64,000 nt of DNA from Eledone cirrhosa (Eukaryota > Mollusca > Cephalopoda > Octopoda > Eledonidae): positions 33,359,099 through 33,423,098 of the forward strand of contig OZ024748.1 of the NCBI GenBank assembly GCA_964016885.1, in the 5' to 3' direction. This document shows positions 45,399-59,109 of the stretch, in pieces (within the stretch, counting starts at the first letter, position 1; each line of letters opens with the position of its first letter). Both the position numbers and the translations under genes were made by a program. The notes beneath the pieces are model-generated. The model had not been told where the DNA came from and did no database searches. It saw only the letters and a list, made by a program, of their open reading frames with translations.

Positions 45399-45825
45399 TG
45401 TTCATATCAAAACAAAACAAATTATTAAAGGTAATAAAACATTTAAAACATGGAAATGAAAAGAAGAATAACAAAAACATTAGAGACATGTGGAATGATG
45501 TGCCTTGCTTAAGGACACAATTGACCTCCCTTTGAAAACATTATATTACAATATGCTGTATGACTTCACTATAAAATATATATGTGTTTGTATACATATA
45601 TATAGTATATATTTGTGTGTATACATTGTCTCATTCCATGAGAGTAACTTGGTCCACCTATGAACTCCTCATCCGACCCTTCTATATGTAAATACATGTT
45701 TGTCACTGTGTGTGTACATATGTGTATAGAATATTGTTACAACTACTATATACCCCACATATACACTATATATAATATTGTCCAATATATATAGACTATA
45801 TATAATGTTGTCCTACTTGAGGCAA
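45399..45825. repeat. Duplicated non-coding block (copy 3 of 3)
   Basis: Resumes the series-2 sequence interrupted by the LINE ('ttcatatcaaaacaaaacaa' versus 35475) and continues like 25740-26070 ('gtggaatgatgtgccttgct', 'tccatgagagtaacttggtc', 'attgtccaatatatatagac'). Confidence 0.75.
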
Positions 45826-48345
45826 GATTGATCGGGTGACCGTGTCTCGCTCATATAGGACTGTATCTGGCATGTTTTCTATGGCTGGATGCTCTTCCTA
45901 ACACCAACCACATTTCCAGTGTGTACTGGGAGTCTTTTCGTCATGACACCTACACTACCTCTTTAGTTTGGACTGGATGTTGTGGTACCAATATAACTTT
46001 ACAGAGACAGGGTGGTGTTGGTGGGAGTTGTGGGTTGGGTGTATATTTGGTTAGGATAAGCCTACTGACTGTAGGTTAACTTTGCACATAGGGAAGGCGT
46101 TGCACCATAGATCTTGATCCAGTGACATTGTCTTAGAGAGGTAGATTTTATGTCGTGCCAGGTTTTTCTGGGTCTACCTACTCCGTAACTTCCATCAATT
46201 TTGATCGCCTGCACTTTTTTATAAAGCTGTCATCTTTCATGCGCATCACATGACCATACCAAAGTAATCTTCTCTCAAGTAAACAGCATCTGATCCCTCT
46301 TATTCCTAATTTCTCACTTAGTTTGTTTATGTTTTGTCGTTCGAGTATATTACAATTACATGTTCAACGGAGCATGCATGCTTTGTTCCTTTCCAATCTG
46401 CGCAGGTCCTCTGCACACAATGCCCATGTCTCACTGCCATGGATCATTGCTGTTTGTATACAAGCATCATACAATCTGCCTTTTATTTTTATGGAGAAAC
46501 CTTTTGTGTCCAGCAGCAGTATTAACTCTCTGAGCTATTTCCATCCCGTTCTAACTCTGCCTACTGTACTTTCAGAACACCTTCCATCACTGCTGACTTC
46601 ATCACCCAGGCAACGGAAAGTGCCCCCTATTTCTCTAAAACCATCTGGGCAGTAGAAACTAGTATTCTGTAGGCACTTGCTGTTTATTTCACATGAGCAT
46701 TGGCCACATATAAAATCTACATTCTTTGATAGTTTACCTGTGATCCCACTACATCTTTTATGTACCCATAGTTTGCATTTGGGACATAGAATGGAATTTC
46801 TACCTACTCCTTTCCTACACACTGAGCATGGCCATTTCTCAGAGGGCACCTGTGCCCTATTTTTCTTTCTACATCTAAAACTTTAGTCTTAGACAAGTTA
46901 ACTATAAGGCCTTTTGATTCTAGGCCATGCTTCTATATCTGGAATTTCTTTTCTAGTTCAGCCATAGATTCAGCTATGAGAGTTAGATCATCTGCATATA
47001 GAAGTTCCCATGGGCAGCCGGTCTTAAACTCCTCTGTTATAGCCTGAAGGGGCTATAAACAGGAGGGGACTAAGGACGGGGCCTTGATGAACACCTACTT
47101 TTGCACTAAATTCTTCACTATTTTCATTGTTAATTCTAACCTTGCTGATTGTTTCTTTATAAATGGCTCTATCAAGCCATTCAGCTACTCCTACATTTCT
47201 AAGGGCCCACCAGATAATGGAGCGGGGAACTCTGTTAAAGGCTTTCTCCAAGTCAACAAAAGCTAAGTAGATGGGTTTACTTTTAGCTAGGTACTTCTCC
47301 TGTAGTTGCTGTACAAGGAAAAGAGCATCTGTGGTATTTTTTACCTAGCACAAACCCAAACTGCATTTCATTTAGATCAATTCGGTCTCTGATTAGTTGT
47401 GCTATAACTCTTTCTGTGACCTTCATGATCTGGTCAACTAACTTAATGCCTGTATAGTTTCCTCTATCTAGAGCATCTCCTTTGCCCTTGTAGCAGTTAA
47501 TGATGCTGCTGCTATGCCAGTCATATGGTATGACCCCATTCTGTATTACTTGGTTTACTATCTGGGTGACCATAGTATGTCTCACCATTCCAGATGCTTT
47601 CAACATCTCAACAACTATCTCCGAAGGCCTGGCCTATCGTCATATCCTTGATTGCCTTACTTATTATACAACCACTAACTTGCACCGCTGGTCCCTCTAT
47701 TGGATCGATTTGGCTCAGACTATCTTTTTCCCATTTATTCTCCTCATTTAGTAGCCTCTCGTAGTGACACTTCCAAGCTACCTTCTTATCAGCATCAGTG
47801 ACGACAAGTATACCATCATCATTACATACACACTTCTCCCCGACAATATCACGGTTTTCCTGGACACTTTGTTTTGCGATCCTGAACACCTCACGTTTTT
47901 GCTCCTCATGTTGTAGAATATGCTTGAACTTTCTACCCTTTGCTTCCCTTCTTGCAAAGTACAATTGTCTCCTAGTCACCTAATAGTGTTCTCTACTTTC
48001 CCCATCCCACAATACTTTCCAAGCCTGCTTTTTGGCCCTGATTGTCTCTTCCAGCTTACTGCTCCATCTCCAAGTTACTCTCCTCCTGCCTATAGGTCTG
48101 CTCCAGCAACAGATTTCATCTGTCGCCTTCAGCAGGTTTAAGTTTCAAGAATTCCCACTGTTCCTCTATATTGTACGTCTCTAATTGCTTTTTGTTACTG
48201 TGAAAAGCATTAACTAATATGCTTTTAAATTTGTTACTGGCTGCAGGGTCCTTCAACTTCCATAATCTTCTCCTCAAAGTAGTTCTCATCTGTCGTTGAG
48301 TATGTCTCGTCCTCACTATGAGGTCATTAACTATTAGGATATGTC
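45825..48345 (-). mobile_element. RTE-like LINE (subfamily X), 5'-truncated
   Basis: Minus strand. From the 5' side: 48116-48316 (RTRHTQRQMRTTLRRRLWKL), 47608-47979 (connector; YFARREAKGRKFKHILQHEE), 47283-47606 (RT; MQFGFVLGKKYHRC with a frameshift), 47024-47251 (KAFNRVPRSIIWWALRNVG; GVHQGPVLSPLLF), about 46960-47020 (LLYADDLTLIAES), 46535-46849 (PHD-like motif, KWPCSVCRKGVGRNSILC), then about 46260-46530 (LHGSETWALCAEDLRRLE) and the non-coding tail to 45825. The last ~60 bp of the tail, including (GAT)n, are missing. Several frameshifts. Confidence 0.88.
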
Positions 48346-48519
48346 TGGCTGGATACGGACGGTTTAAATGAATGATTTAATAAATAACAGCTCTATTAAA
48401 ACACTACTGTGTTGTTCTGAGATGATTTCAGTAGAATTTCAAATGGTAGAAGGACAAATATATTCTACATTTACTTTAATATAGATTTAAACAAAGATGG
48501 TAGACTGACAGAATTGGTA

Positions 48520-48700
48520 GAGTGTTAGATAACCTATCATTGCAGTGTTTGTCCTGGCTTTTAATATTCTGAGTTCAAATCCCACTGAGGTAAATTTTAT
48601 ATTTTATTCTTCTAGGCTGGATAAAATATATTATATGTACTACGGTTGATTTAATAAAGTTTGCCCTTCCCCAAAATTGCTGGTCTTGAGCCTAATTTAC
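48520..48700 (+). mobile_element. tRNA-derived SINE, plus orientation
   Basis: A-box-like 'aattggtagagtg', B-box 'gagttcaaatccc' (48571-48583), then 'ggctggataaaata', 'ggttgatttaataaag' and 'aaattgctggtcttgagcct'. Same family as 35563-35742, reversed. Confidence 0.8.
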
Positions 48701-48779
48701 AAATCAATAGAGATTTAACAAGTTTGTTGCTTCATATTTCTCAAAATACTTTTATTTAGTGTGACTAGTGCAGTAAATT

Positions 48780-48985
48780 GGCAGTAATCGGTAGAGCGTC
48801 AGACAACAAGCTTTGCATCATATAGTTATGTCCTCTTATGTTCTGAGTTCAAATCATGCTGAGGGTAGCTTTCCCTTTTATCCATACGGGGTTGATAAAA
48901 TAAAGTACCAGTAATGCACTGAGGTTGATTTTATCAACTTTCCCCACCCCCAATATTATTGGGCCTGTGCCTACATCAAATACCA
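48780..48985 (+). mobile_element. tRNA-derived SINE, plus orientation
   Basis: 'ggcagtaatcggtagagcg', B-box 'gagttcaaatcatgc', 'ggggttgataaaataaagta' and 'tattgggcctgtgccta'. Second copy of the same family within 300 bp. Confidence 0.82.
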
Positions 48986-48989
48986 TTAT

Positions 48990-49600
48990 TTACTGTGTCT
49001 AAGAATACTCAGTAACCTATACTATCACTACCCCAATGATACCAGCCAAGACAGTGTCTCAAAATTCTCTCTGACCAGCAGAAACCCAGGTACCAGCTGC
49101 CTCATGCTCCTGGCTAAGGACAGAATGGAGAAAGGGTTAACCTGGAGGCTAGTGAGGGAGATGAGTTGAAGTAGCCATTGAAACCTCTGGGTTTTAAAAA
49201 CAACAAAGTCCAATAGAATTTTAAACATATAAAATACCAATGAAGTGTTTGTGTTTGATCTATTCTAACAACTTTCAAGATATCATTACATATGGTGTTC
49301 ATAACAGATATTTAAATGGAAAAATAACAAAAATATGGAATCACAGACTGGACAAATTCCTCAAATGTAACTCTTTAATTAACAAAAATAAATAGAATTT
49401 CAGGAGATAAATATCATTTATTTAATATATTATGAAAAAAATGATAAATGATTTACGCTAAAAAGAAGTATATAAAAACCAGGAAAAGACATATACACTC
49501 CTTCAATTAAATGTGTAAGGAATTGAACTAGGAACAGTAATTTGTAAATTTCTATTTCATCACAATAAAGCACAATAAACTGTAGAAATGTTGAACTGAA
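48990..49600. other. Family-1 downstream flank (copy 3), AT-rich
   Basis: 'ctatactatcactaccccaa' matches 5818-5835. One diverged 72-bp-type unit lies at 49240-49330, and 'caaattcctcaaatgtaact' matches 6504. No gene. Confirms that this belongs to the series-1 duplication. Confidence 0.65.
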
Positions 49601-49604
49601 GAAA

Positions 49605-49775
49605 TAAGTGTTTCTATTTTTGGCACAAGGCCAGCAATTATCCCAATGTATTACTGGTACTTTATTTTATCGACCCCGTAAGGATGAAAGGCAAAGTTAA
49701 TCTTGGTGGGATTTGAACTCAGACCGTAAAGGGCCGTAACTCTTTGCTGCAAAACATGGCGTCCGACCCTCTGAA
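49605..49775 (-). mobile_element. tRNA-derived SINE, minus orientation
   Basis: 'tctatttttggcacaaggcc', 'tactttattttatcgacccc', 'ggatgaaaggcaaagttaat', 'gggatttgaactcagacc', 'catggcgtccgaccctct'. Well preserved. Confidence 0.88.
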
Positions 49776-50059
49776 GAAATAATGAACTGTTGAACTGTAG
49801 AATTGTAGAACTAAAGTGAGGATGTAACAACAACACTGAATGTAATTCCATGACAACAGAAATAATTGTGTACTTCTGGAGCTGTAAGACTGTATGTCAA
49901 ACCTGTTGAATAAAATTGTGTACCCCAGTTTAACTGAAGTATAATAGGCAAAAATATGAGCACACTTGAAACACATGATTGTGATATGATTGGCTGTCAT
50001 TAAATAAAAAAAAATAAGACAGCACTTGTTAAATGACATACAATATGAGTTCAATATGT

Positions 50060-50530
50060 GACAATGTTGGTGCTGCTTTCTAATATTTCTGAGATAATAC
50101 ACTGACAGCATTAGTTCAGATGATAGAGGGTCCCTCAATTACACACCACAACAGGGAATGTTGGTGTTGACCTCTAACATATCTGAGATAAGACACAGCA
50201 TTACCTCAGATGATAGAGGGTCCCTTAATTACACATTACAACAGGGAATGTTGGTGTTGACCTCTAATATATCTGAGACAAGACACATCATTACTTCAGA
50301 TGATAGAGGGTCCCTCAATTACACATTACAACAGGGAATGTTGGTGTTGACCTCTAACATATCTGAGACAAGACACATCATTACCTCAGATGATAGAGGA
50401 TCCCTCAATTATACATTACAACAGGGAATGTTGGTGTTGACCTCTAATATATATGAGACAAGACACATCATTACCTCAGATGATAGAGGGTCCCTCAATT
50501 ATACATTACAACAGGGAATTTTAGCTATTG
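50060..50530. repeat. 90-bp minisatellite downstream of ZNF F
   Basis: About five copies of a 90-bp unit ('tgatagagggtccctcaatt', 'acacattacaacagggaatg', 'ttggtgttgacctctaacat', 'atctgagacaagacacatca', 'ttacctcaga'). Because 90 is divisible by three, it gives a repeated 30-residue frame (50158-50631). Diverged units sit at 8590-9440 and 14270-14560 behind ZNF A and ZNF B. Confidence 0.92.
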
Positions 50531-51329
50531 CAAACAAAGAAAAAGAGAAAAAGAATTTTGCAATTATATCATTAAAAATAAATTTAGGAAGACAAAAGTT
50601 AGACATGCAAAGGATTTTGATTCCAGTTTAAAACATATTTAAGAAATGGAGTCTGTAGAAGTGTTATGGTTACATTTTTGATGTTGGTGGACAATAAGTT
50701 TAGACTGATAAAAGGAAGGGTATCTCAGGGTTCACAGTTACATAGTTTTATCACCAGTGTGTGTGTTTCTGTCTAAGTTACTGATAGTCACAAAATATTT
50801 CCCACATGTTTCACTGGGGGAGGTCCTTTTTCTGCAGTCTGACTATGTGGCCAACATGAGTAAAATTCTGAATAAAAGATTTCCAACATGTTTCACACTG
50901 GAAGTTTCTTTCCTCCAATCTGAATAAAAGATGTCCAACATGTTTCACACTTGAAGTTTCTTTCTTCCAGTCTGAATAAAAGATGTCCAACATGTTTCAC
51001 ACTGGAAATTTCCTCCAGTATCGAATAAAATGAGAATTTCAAGTGAACCCATTACCACATATTTCACAGTGATGTTGTTTGTCTCCAGTGTGTTTGTTTG
51101 TGCTTATTTAAATCACTGCACCTGATGAAATATTTCTCACATATTTCACAATGGAAGTGTTTCTTCCATTTTGTAAACTACTGTTTTCAAGAAAACATTA
51201 CCCACACATTTCACAGTGGCAGGCTTTTTCTCCAGTGATACTACGTATGTCTCCAACAAGATGAGAATTTCAAGTGATCAACATACCACATATTTCAGTG
51301 ATGTTGTTTCTTCCCAGTCTGTTTATTTA

Positions 51330-51964
51330 TCATCATCAACGTTTAACGTCCGTGTTCCACACTTGCATGGGTTTGGACGGGGGTATTCCCACTTGAGGCA
51401 AGAGTGATTGTCTTGCTCGCATAGGACTGTCTGGCAGGTTTTCTACAGTTGGATGCCCTTCCTAACACCAACCACATTTACAGTGTGGGACTGGGAGGTT
51501 TTTACTGTATTATCTACACGGCCACATTACAGCGTGGACTGTGTGTTTTTTTGTCGTGACACCTACACGATCTCATTTGTTTCGGCCTGGATGTTGTGGC
51601 ACCAACATAACTTTACATAGGAGGGGGTGGTGTGGATGGGGTGTGATTGGTGGGACGGGGGTGTATTTTGTTAGAGATGCCTACTGGCTGTAGTAGGTTT
51701 TAGTATGTATTTAGGTAAGGCGGGTCTTCTCTATTACTGAGTACCGCCAAAGGTCTCGGTCCAGTGACATTGTCTTGGAGAGGTGTAAGTGTGTGAGGTC
51801 GGAGTTTATCAGCTCGTCCCAGGATTTTCTAGGTCTGCCTATTCCGTGGCTACCGTCTATCTTTATTGCCTTGCACTTTGTTATACAGCTATCGACTTTC
51901 ATGCGCATCACGTGTCCGTACCAACGTAGCCTTCTCTCGAGTAAACAACATCTGATCCCTCTTA
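51330..51964 (-). mobile_element. 5'-truncated LINE (subfamily X) in ZNF F, perfect 10-bp TSD
   Basis: Minus orientation. The end with the (GAT)-type tail is at 51330 ('catcatcaacgtttaacgtc'). The body has 'ggttttctacagttggatgc' and the C-terminal codons at 51711-51911 (GRPRKSWDELINSDLTHLHL). TGTTTATTTA flanks both ends (51320-51329 and 51965-51974). The target is a finger-coding exon. Confidence 0.93.
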
Positions 51965-52464
51965 TGTTTATTTAAATCCCTGCAACTCATACTTTTCACA
52001 ACAGAAGTGTTTTTCTCCATTGTCACTATGTATATTGTCAAGATTAGATTTACTAATGAAAGACTTACTATATAGTCACATTGATTCTCTCCAATGTGTG
52101 TACTTTTGTGAACAATTAAATGAGAGCTACAGCCAAAACATTTCCTACATATTTTACAATGGAAAGGTTTTTCTCCAGTGTGTTCTTTTATGTACTGTTA
52201 AATCACTGCTTTTAATAAAAGATTTATCACATATTTCACAATGATAGAAATTTTTCCCCAGTGTGACAACATATATGGCTGTAATTCTGAGTGAAAGATT
52301 GCCCACATATTTCACAGTGATAGGGTTTGTCTTTAATATGTATGTATTTGTGTGTAGATACTTCATCTTCTGATGAGAATGTTTTACTACAAATCTCACA
52401 GCTATATTCAGGAATATTTCTATCTAATAATTCTTGTTCAGTACATTTCATTGCAGAAGGGTTA

Positions 52465-52605
<141 letters not shown>

Positions 52606-53021
52606 TCACATATTTCACAATGCCAGGGTTTCTCTCCAGTGTGTGTTCTTATGTGTATAGTTAAATCACACCTCACAACAAAAGTTTTCCCACATATTTC
52701 ACAATGGAAGGGTTTCTCTCCAGTGTGGCTACGTATATGATTATTAAGAATAGATTTCTCAGTGAAAAATTGACCACATATTTCACAGTGGAAAAGTTTT
52801 TCTCCAGTGTGTTCTTTTGTGTCTACATAAATCACGATTACAGACAAAAGATTTCCCACATGTCTCACAGTGTTTGTGTTTGTGTGTAAATAAATCATCT
52901 TCTGATGAGAAAGTCTTCCTACAAATCTCACGGCTATATTTAGGAATATTTCTGTATAATGATCCTTGTTCAATACATGTTTCACTTGGTAAAGGTTTCT
53001 CATCACTGTATATCTGTGTAA

Positions 53022-55287
53022 TCATCATCATCATCGTTTAATGTCCATCTTCCATGCTTGCATGGGTTTGGACGGGAATTTTCCAACTTGAGGTAAGATT
53101 GGTTGTCTTGCTCAGGACTGTCTGGCGGGTTTTCTACGGCTGGATGCCCTTCCTAACACAACCACGTTTACAGTGTGGACTGGGAGGTTTTTACCGTGTT
53201 ACCTACACGGCCACATTACAGCGTGGACTGTGTGTTTTTTTTTTGTCGTGACACCTACATGACCTCATTTATTTTGGACTGGATGTTGTGGTACCAACAT
53301 AACTTTACATTGAAAGGGGTGGTGTGGATGGGGTGGGGGTAGTGGGACGGGTGTGTATTTTTGTTAAGAGGTGCCTACTGACTGTAGGTTTCGTTTTGTA
53401 CTTAGGCAAGGCGGGTCTTCTGTATTACTGTGTAGTGCCAAAGATCTCGGTCCAGTGACATTGTCTTGGAGAGGTGTAAGTGTGTGAGGTCGGAATTTAT
53501 CAAGTCGTCCCAGGTTTTTCTGGGTCTGACTACTCCGTGGCTACCGTCTATTTTTATCGGCCTGCACTTTTTTATACAGCTGTCGTCTTTCATGCACATC
53601 ACATGATCATACCAAAGTAGTCTTCACTCGAGTAAACAACATCTGATTCCTCTTATTCCTAATTTCTCCCTTAGTTCATTTATGCTTTGCCGTTCACGTA
53701 TATTACTATTACACATCCAACGGAGCATGCAAGCTTCGTTCCTCTCCAGTCTGCGTATATCCTCTGCACACAATGCCCAAGTCTCACTGCCATGTAACAT
53801 TGCTGTTCGTATGCAGGCATCATACAGCCTGCCTTTCATTTTTAGAGAGAATCCTTTAGCAGCCAATAGTGGTATAAGCTCTCTGAACGTTTTCCATCCC
53901 GTTCTGACTCTAGATACTGTACTTTCAGAGCATCCCTCCCCCACTGCTGATTTTGTCACCCAGGTAACGGAAGGTGTCCACTATTTTTATAGAACCATCT
54001 GTGCAATGGAATGAGCTAGTATTCTGTGGGCACTTGCTGCTACTTATTGCACCTGAGCACCGGCCACATATAAAATCTATATTCTTAGTTAGCTTACCTG
54101 TGATCCCACTACATCTTTTATGCACCCATACTTTGCATTTGGGACATAAAATGGAGTTTCTGCCTACTCCTTTCCTACACACTGAGCATGGCCATTTCCC
54201 AGATGGGACCAGTGCCCTATTTTCCTTCCTACAAACTAGAACTTTAGTCTTAGACAGGTTAATTTTAAGGCCTTTTGATTCTAGCCCATGCTTCCATGTT
54301 TGGAATTTCTTCTCTAGTTCAGCCATTGATTTAGCTATGAGCGTTAGATCATCTGCGTAAGGGAGTTCCCATGGGCAGCCGGTCTTGAACTCCTCTGTTG
54401 TAGCCTGAAGGGCAATAATAAATAGTAGGGGTCTAAGGTCGGAGCCCTGATGAACTTTTACGCTAAACTCTTCACTATATTCGTTGTTAATTCTAAACTT
54501 GCTGACTTTTTCTTTATACATGGCTTGTATAGCTCTCACAAGCCATTCATCAACACCTAGTTTTCTAAGAGCCCACCAGATAATGGAGCAGGGTACTCTG
54601 TCAAAGGCTTTCTCCAAGTCAACAAAAGCTAAGTATAGGGGTTTACTTTTAGCTAGGTACTTCTCCTATAGATGTCATACAATGAAAAGAGCGTCTGTTG
54701 TACTTTTACCTGACACAAACCCGAACTACATTTCATCTAGATCAATTCGCTCTCTGATTAGTTGCGCTATTACTTTTTCTGTAACCTTCATGGCCTGGTC
54801 AATTAATTTAATGCCTCTATAGTTTCCCCTATCTAGGGCATCTCCTTTAACCTTGTAGCAGTTAATGATGATGCTGCTACGCCAGTCTTTTGGTATGACC
54901 CCATTCTGTATGACTTGGTTTATTATCCGGGTGACAATAGTGTGTCCCACCGTTCCAGATGCTTTCAGCATTTCATCAACTATTTCCGAAGGCCCAGCCG
55001 TCTTGCCTGTCTTTATATCTTTGATCGCCTTACTTATTATACTACCTTCAACTTGCACTGCTGGTCCCTCTATTGGATCGATGTGGGGAAGACTGTCTTT
55101 CTCCCAATTATTCTCCTCATTTAGTAGTCTTTCGTAGTGACACTTCCAAGCTAGCTTCTTATCAGCGTCAGTGATGGCAAGTACACCATTATCATTAAGG
55201 ACACACTTCTCCCCGACAATATCACGGTTTTCCTTGACACATTGCCTAGCAATCCTGAACACCTCACATTGTAGAACATGCTTGAAC
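53022..55287 (-). mobile_element. RTE-like LINE (subfamily X) inside the ZNF F leader
   Basis: 2266 bp, 5'-truncated, with TGTAA on both sides (53017-53021 and 55288-55292). Frames: 54726-55262 (connector; FRIARQCVKENRDIVGEKC; KTAGPSEIVDEMLKASGTV), 53925-54617 (RT motifs KAFDRVPCSIIWWALRKLG, VHQGSDLRPLLFIIA and LPYADDLTLIAKS, then the PHD-like motif SVCRKGVGRNSILCPKC), 53624-53959 (LHGSETWALCAEDIRRLER), 53402-53602 (GVVRPRKTWDDLINSDL), then the tail to a (GAT)-type end at 53022. Better preserved than most copies, but with frameshifts near 54640 and 53950 and a small deletion at 55265. Confidence 0.94.
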
Positions 55288-55548
55288 TGTAACTATATCT
55301 ATATTGGTAGAAACAGGTGTGGTAGAATTGTCCAAGTGTTTAACGTATTCCATTGTAATTCTTGAAGAATTCTCCAAACTCGAGAAGAGATATGACAATG
55401 TACGAGTGATTTGGGGTAGGAAATGGTCCTCTATGTACTTATATATATATATGATCAGGTGTATATTGATGTATATGCGAGCAGTCTTAACAAACCTGAA
55501 TTGTTTATCACGGAGTGTAGAAAAGTACACAATATCTGCTGTGTTAAC

Positions 55549-56270
55549 AAGCGGCCTCGGAACCGGCTACAGGCCCCCAACTTAGGCCCCAAAAGGCACT
55601 TGTGATCCTGGCCTTCAGATCGTCTTTCGTATTGCAGCTTCATCTGTTGGTGTCTCATTCCACTGCGCCCCACACAAAGAAGTCGAGGGGGTTGCAGTCA
55701 GGTCAGCTGGGAGGCCAGATGTCAGGTGAAGTGTGGTTGACGAAGTTCTCTGACAGTAAGGCTTTGGTCTTTCGGCTGGTATGGCAGGGCGCTGAGTCTT
55801 GCTGCCACATGTACGGCCTACCTGCAGCTACCTGGTTGATCCAGGGCTTTACTACCTCGCTCAGAATGCGGATGTAGCCATCAGTGTTCAGCTTGAGGCC
55901 CTCAGGGAACAATTGAGGTGGCATAACGTCACCTTGACTGCTGACGTCACCTAAGACCAATGTTGTCGCTGGAAACTTTGTACTTTGTCTGCATGACTCT
56001 GGGCACGTCTTTGGATGAGACAGCGAGCCACCTGTTGTTCTGGGAGTTGATCTTCTGGTCTTATTTGTCCTCCCGGCGTGGATTCCAAGAAGAACTCTGT
56101 GTCTCTTCCACAAATTTGGAGGTTCAAAATTATTCATAATCAATTATTCTGAAAATAAATAATGGAAATATAGTCACTGTTTTTATGAAGACAAGAGTGA
56201 CAACGGAAGTAAACAAAATTGGCATAAAATTAGCAGTTGAAAATTGCGAACAAATATCATCCACACCCTG
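55549..56270 (-). mobile_element. mariner-type DNA transposon fragment
   Basis: The minus-strand frame 55703-56143 carries TLVLGDVSSQGDVMPPQLFP, VVKPWINQVAAGRPYMWQQD (second catalytic Asp) and the start of WPPS. Beyond a stop it continues PDCNPLDFFVWGAVE and KDDLKARITSA. About 37 residues separate the Asp of QQD from the Asp of NPLD. The 5' end lies at about 56270 (ACACCCTGTA next to TA repeats), a typical mariner terminus. The N-terminal part is frameshifted, and the 3' end stops at about 55549 against ZNF F 5' sequence. Confidence 0.82.
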
Positions 56271-56299
56271 TATATATATATAAAAGGGAAACAGAAATA

Positions 56300-56720
56300 A
56301 CAACACAATCGGTACAGTATATGGAAGGGATATATTAGGTTAACAATTGATATAGTAGTTAAGAGGGTCTTAACGTTTCAGACGCTATTGCTTCATCAGA
56401 AGAAAGAATGAGAAATAAAATACATTGAAGGGACGGGAGGGGCGGAATTGGAAAAAATGTCTTTAGATAAAAATAACAGGTCCTTTCATGTTGACATATC
56501 TTGCAAAACTATATATATATATATATATATAGATAGATATATCAATGATATTAATAAATGGAAACTATATTTATAAAACCATATTTATTCTATTATATAT
56601 ATTTCAAGGGTACCAAAACTTTTGTACGCTCTCATCAGATAAAATACAAAGTTTGTTTTATAAATAGTGACATACCCAGGAATGATACCTTAACGGTTCA
56701 AGTTTCTCCTGGATAGTGAA
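56300..56720. mobile_element. Small repeats with TTCATCAGA motif
   Basis: Two related stretches: 56310-56470 ('gacgctattgcttcatcaga') and 56550-56690 ('ctctcatcagataaaataca'). The second resembles one arm of the fold-back element at 34347-34673. A TA microsatellite separates them. No coding sequence. Confidence 0.5.
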
Positions 56721-56771
56721 AGGAAAGAGAGAACAAGGGAAGAAAGGAAAGAACAAATATTTCAAATTATT

Positions 56772-58253
<1,482 letters not shown>

Positions 58254-58259
58254 TCATCT

Positions 58260-58945
58260 CACCAGGAATACTAAACACTTTAGATTGTGTTTCACATTTA
58301 ATCTTCTCAGTCAACATATTTTCCATGATTTTTTCTTCAACAGAATATATAAATGTTTTACTTGCAATATTTCTTATATTATATCCCTAAAAATATTTCT
58401 TCTTCTATATTTCACTCAACTTTTATTTCAGTTAATATCTGAAGATAATACATACTTATGTTTCACCCAAGTTAAGTTAAAATACAAAATCATCTCACAG
58501 TGAAGAAAATAAACTCAGTTTTGAGGAAATATTTCACAGTAATTGAACTATAGATTTATATAAACAGTGTTATATAAGTTATGTTTAAAATGTTTTAGTC
58601 TTCAAATCATTCAAAGATTGAAAATAATAATTTATCTCAATGCATCTGGTATTCTGAAATGAAAAAGAAACAGTATGAGATAATAGAAAATACTTTAGAA
58701 GCAGAGATAGATTTAACAGTGGAAATTTTATATTTCTATATTCGTAAACTGTAGTTATCAACTTTCCTGTCCAGAGTAATTCTCTGTAATGTAAGCAGTG
58801 GTATTCCAGCAAGCTCTATAAATTATATCCTTCTATCTCTTGGGAGGTCTGCTCTATGGCAGTTTAGCGAAAAATTCATTTTGATAGGACTTCCTAACGT
58901 AGCTATCATCTCCTCTCCTGGTGACATGTCAACACCGGTTTAACA
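58260..58945. other. Intergenic, nothing recognised
   Basis: AT-rich sequence upstream of ZNF G. The small frames have no recognised motif. No copy of the family-1/2 conserved block is present, consistent with G being a different subfamily. Confidence 0.5.
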
Positions 58946-58949
58946 TATG

Positions 58950-59104
58950 CATATATAAATATATATACACACACACACATATATACATATACACATATAT
59001 ATATATACATATATATATATACAGGGTGAGACGATATTTACATATACATATACACATTATATGTACATATACACATATACATTTACATATATACATATAT
59101 ATAT
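58950..59104. repeat. TA/CA microsatellite
   Basis: Mixed TATACA and TATATG runs. It includes TACAGGGTGAGAC (about 59021-59033), which resembles a mariner-type terminus but has no partner nearby. Confidence 0.85.
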
Positions 59105-59109
59105 GCAAC

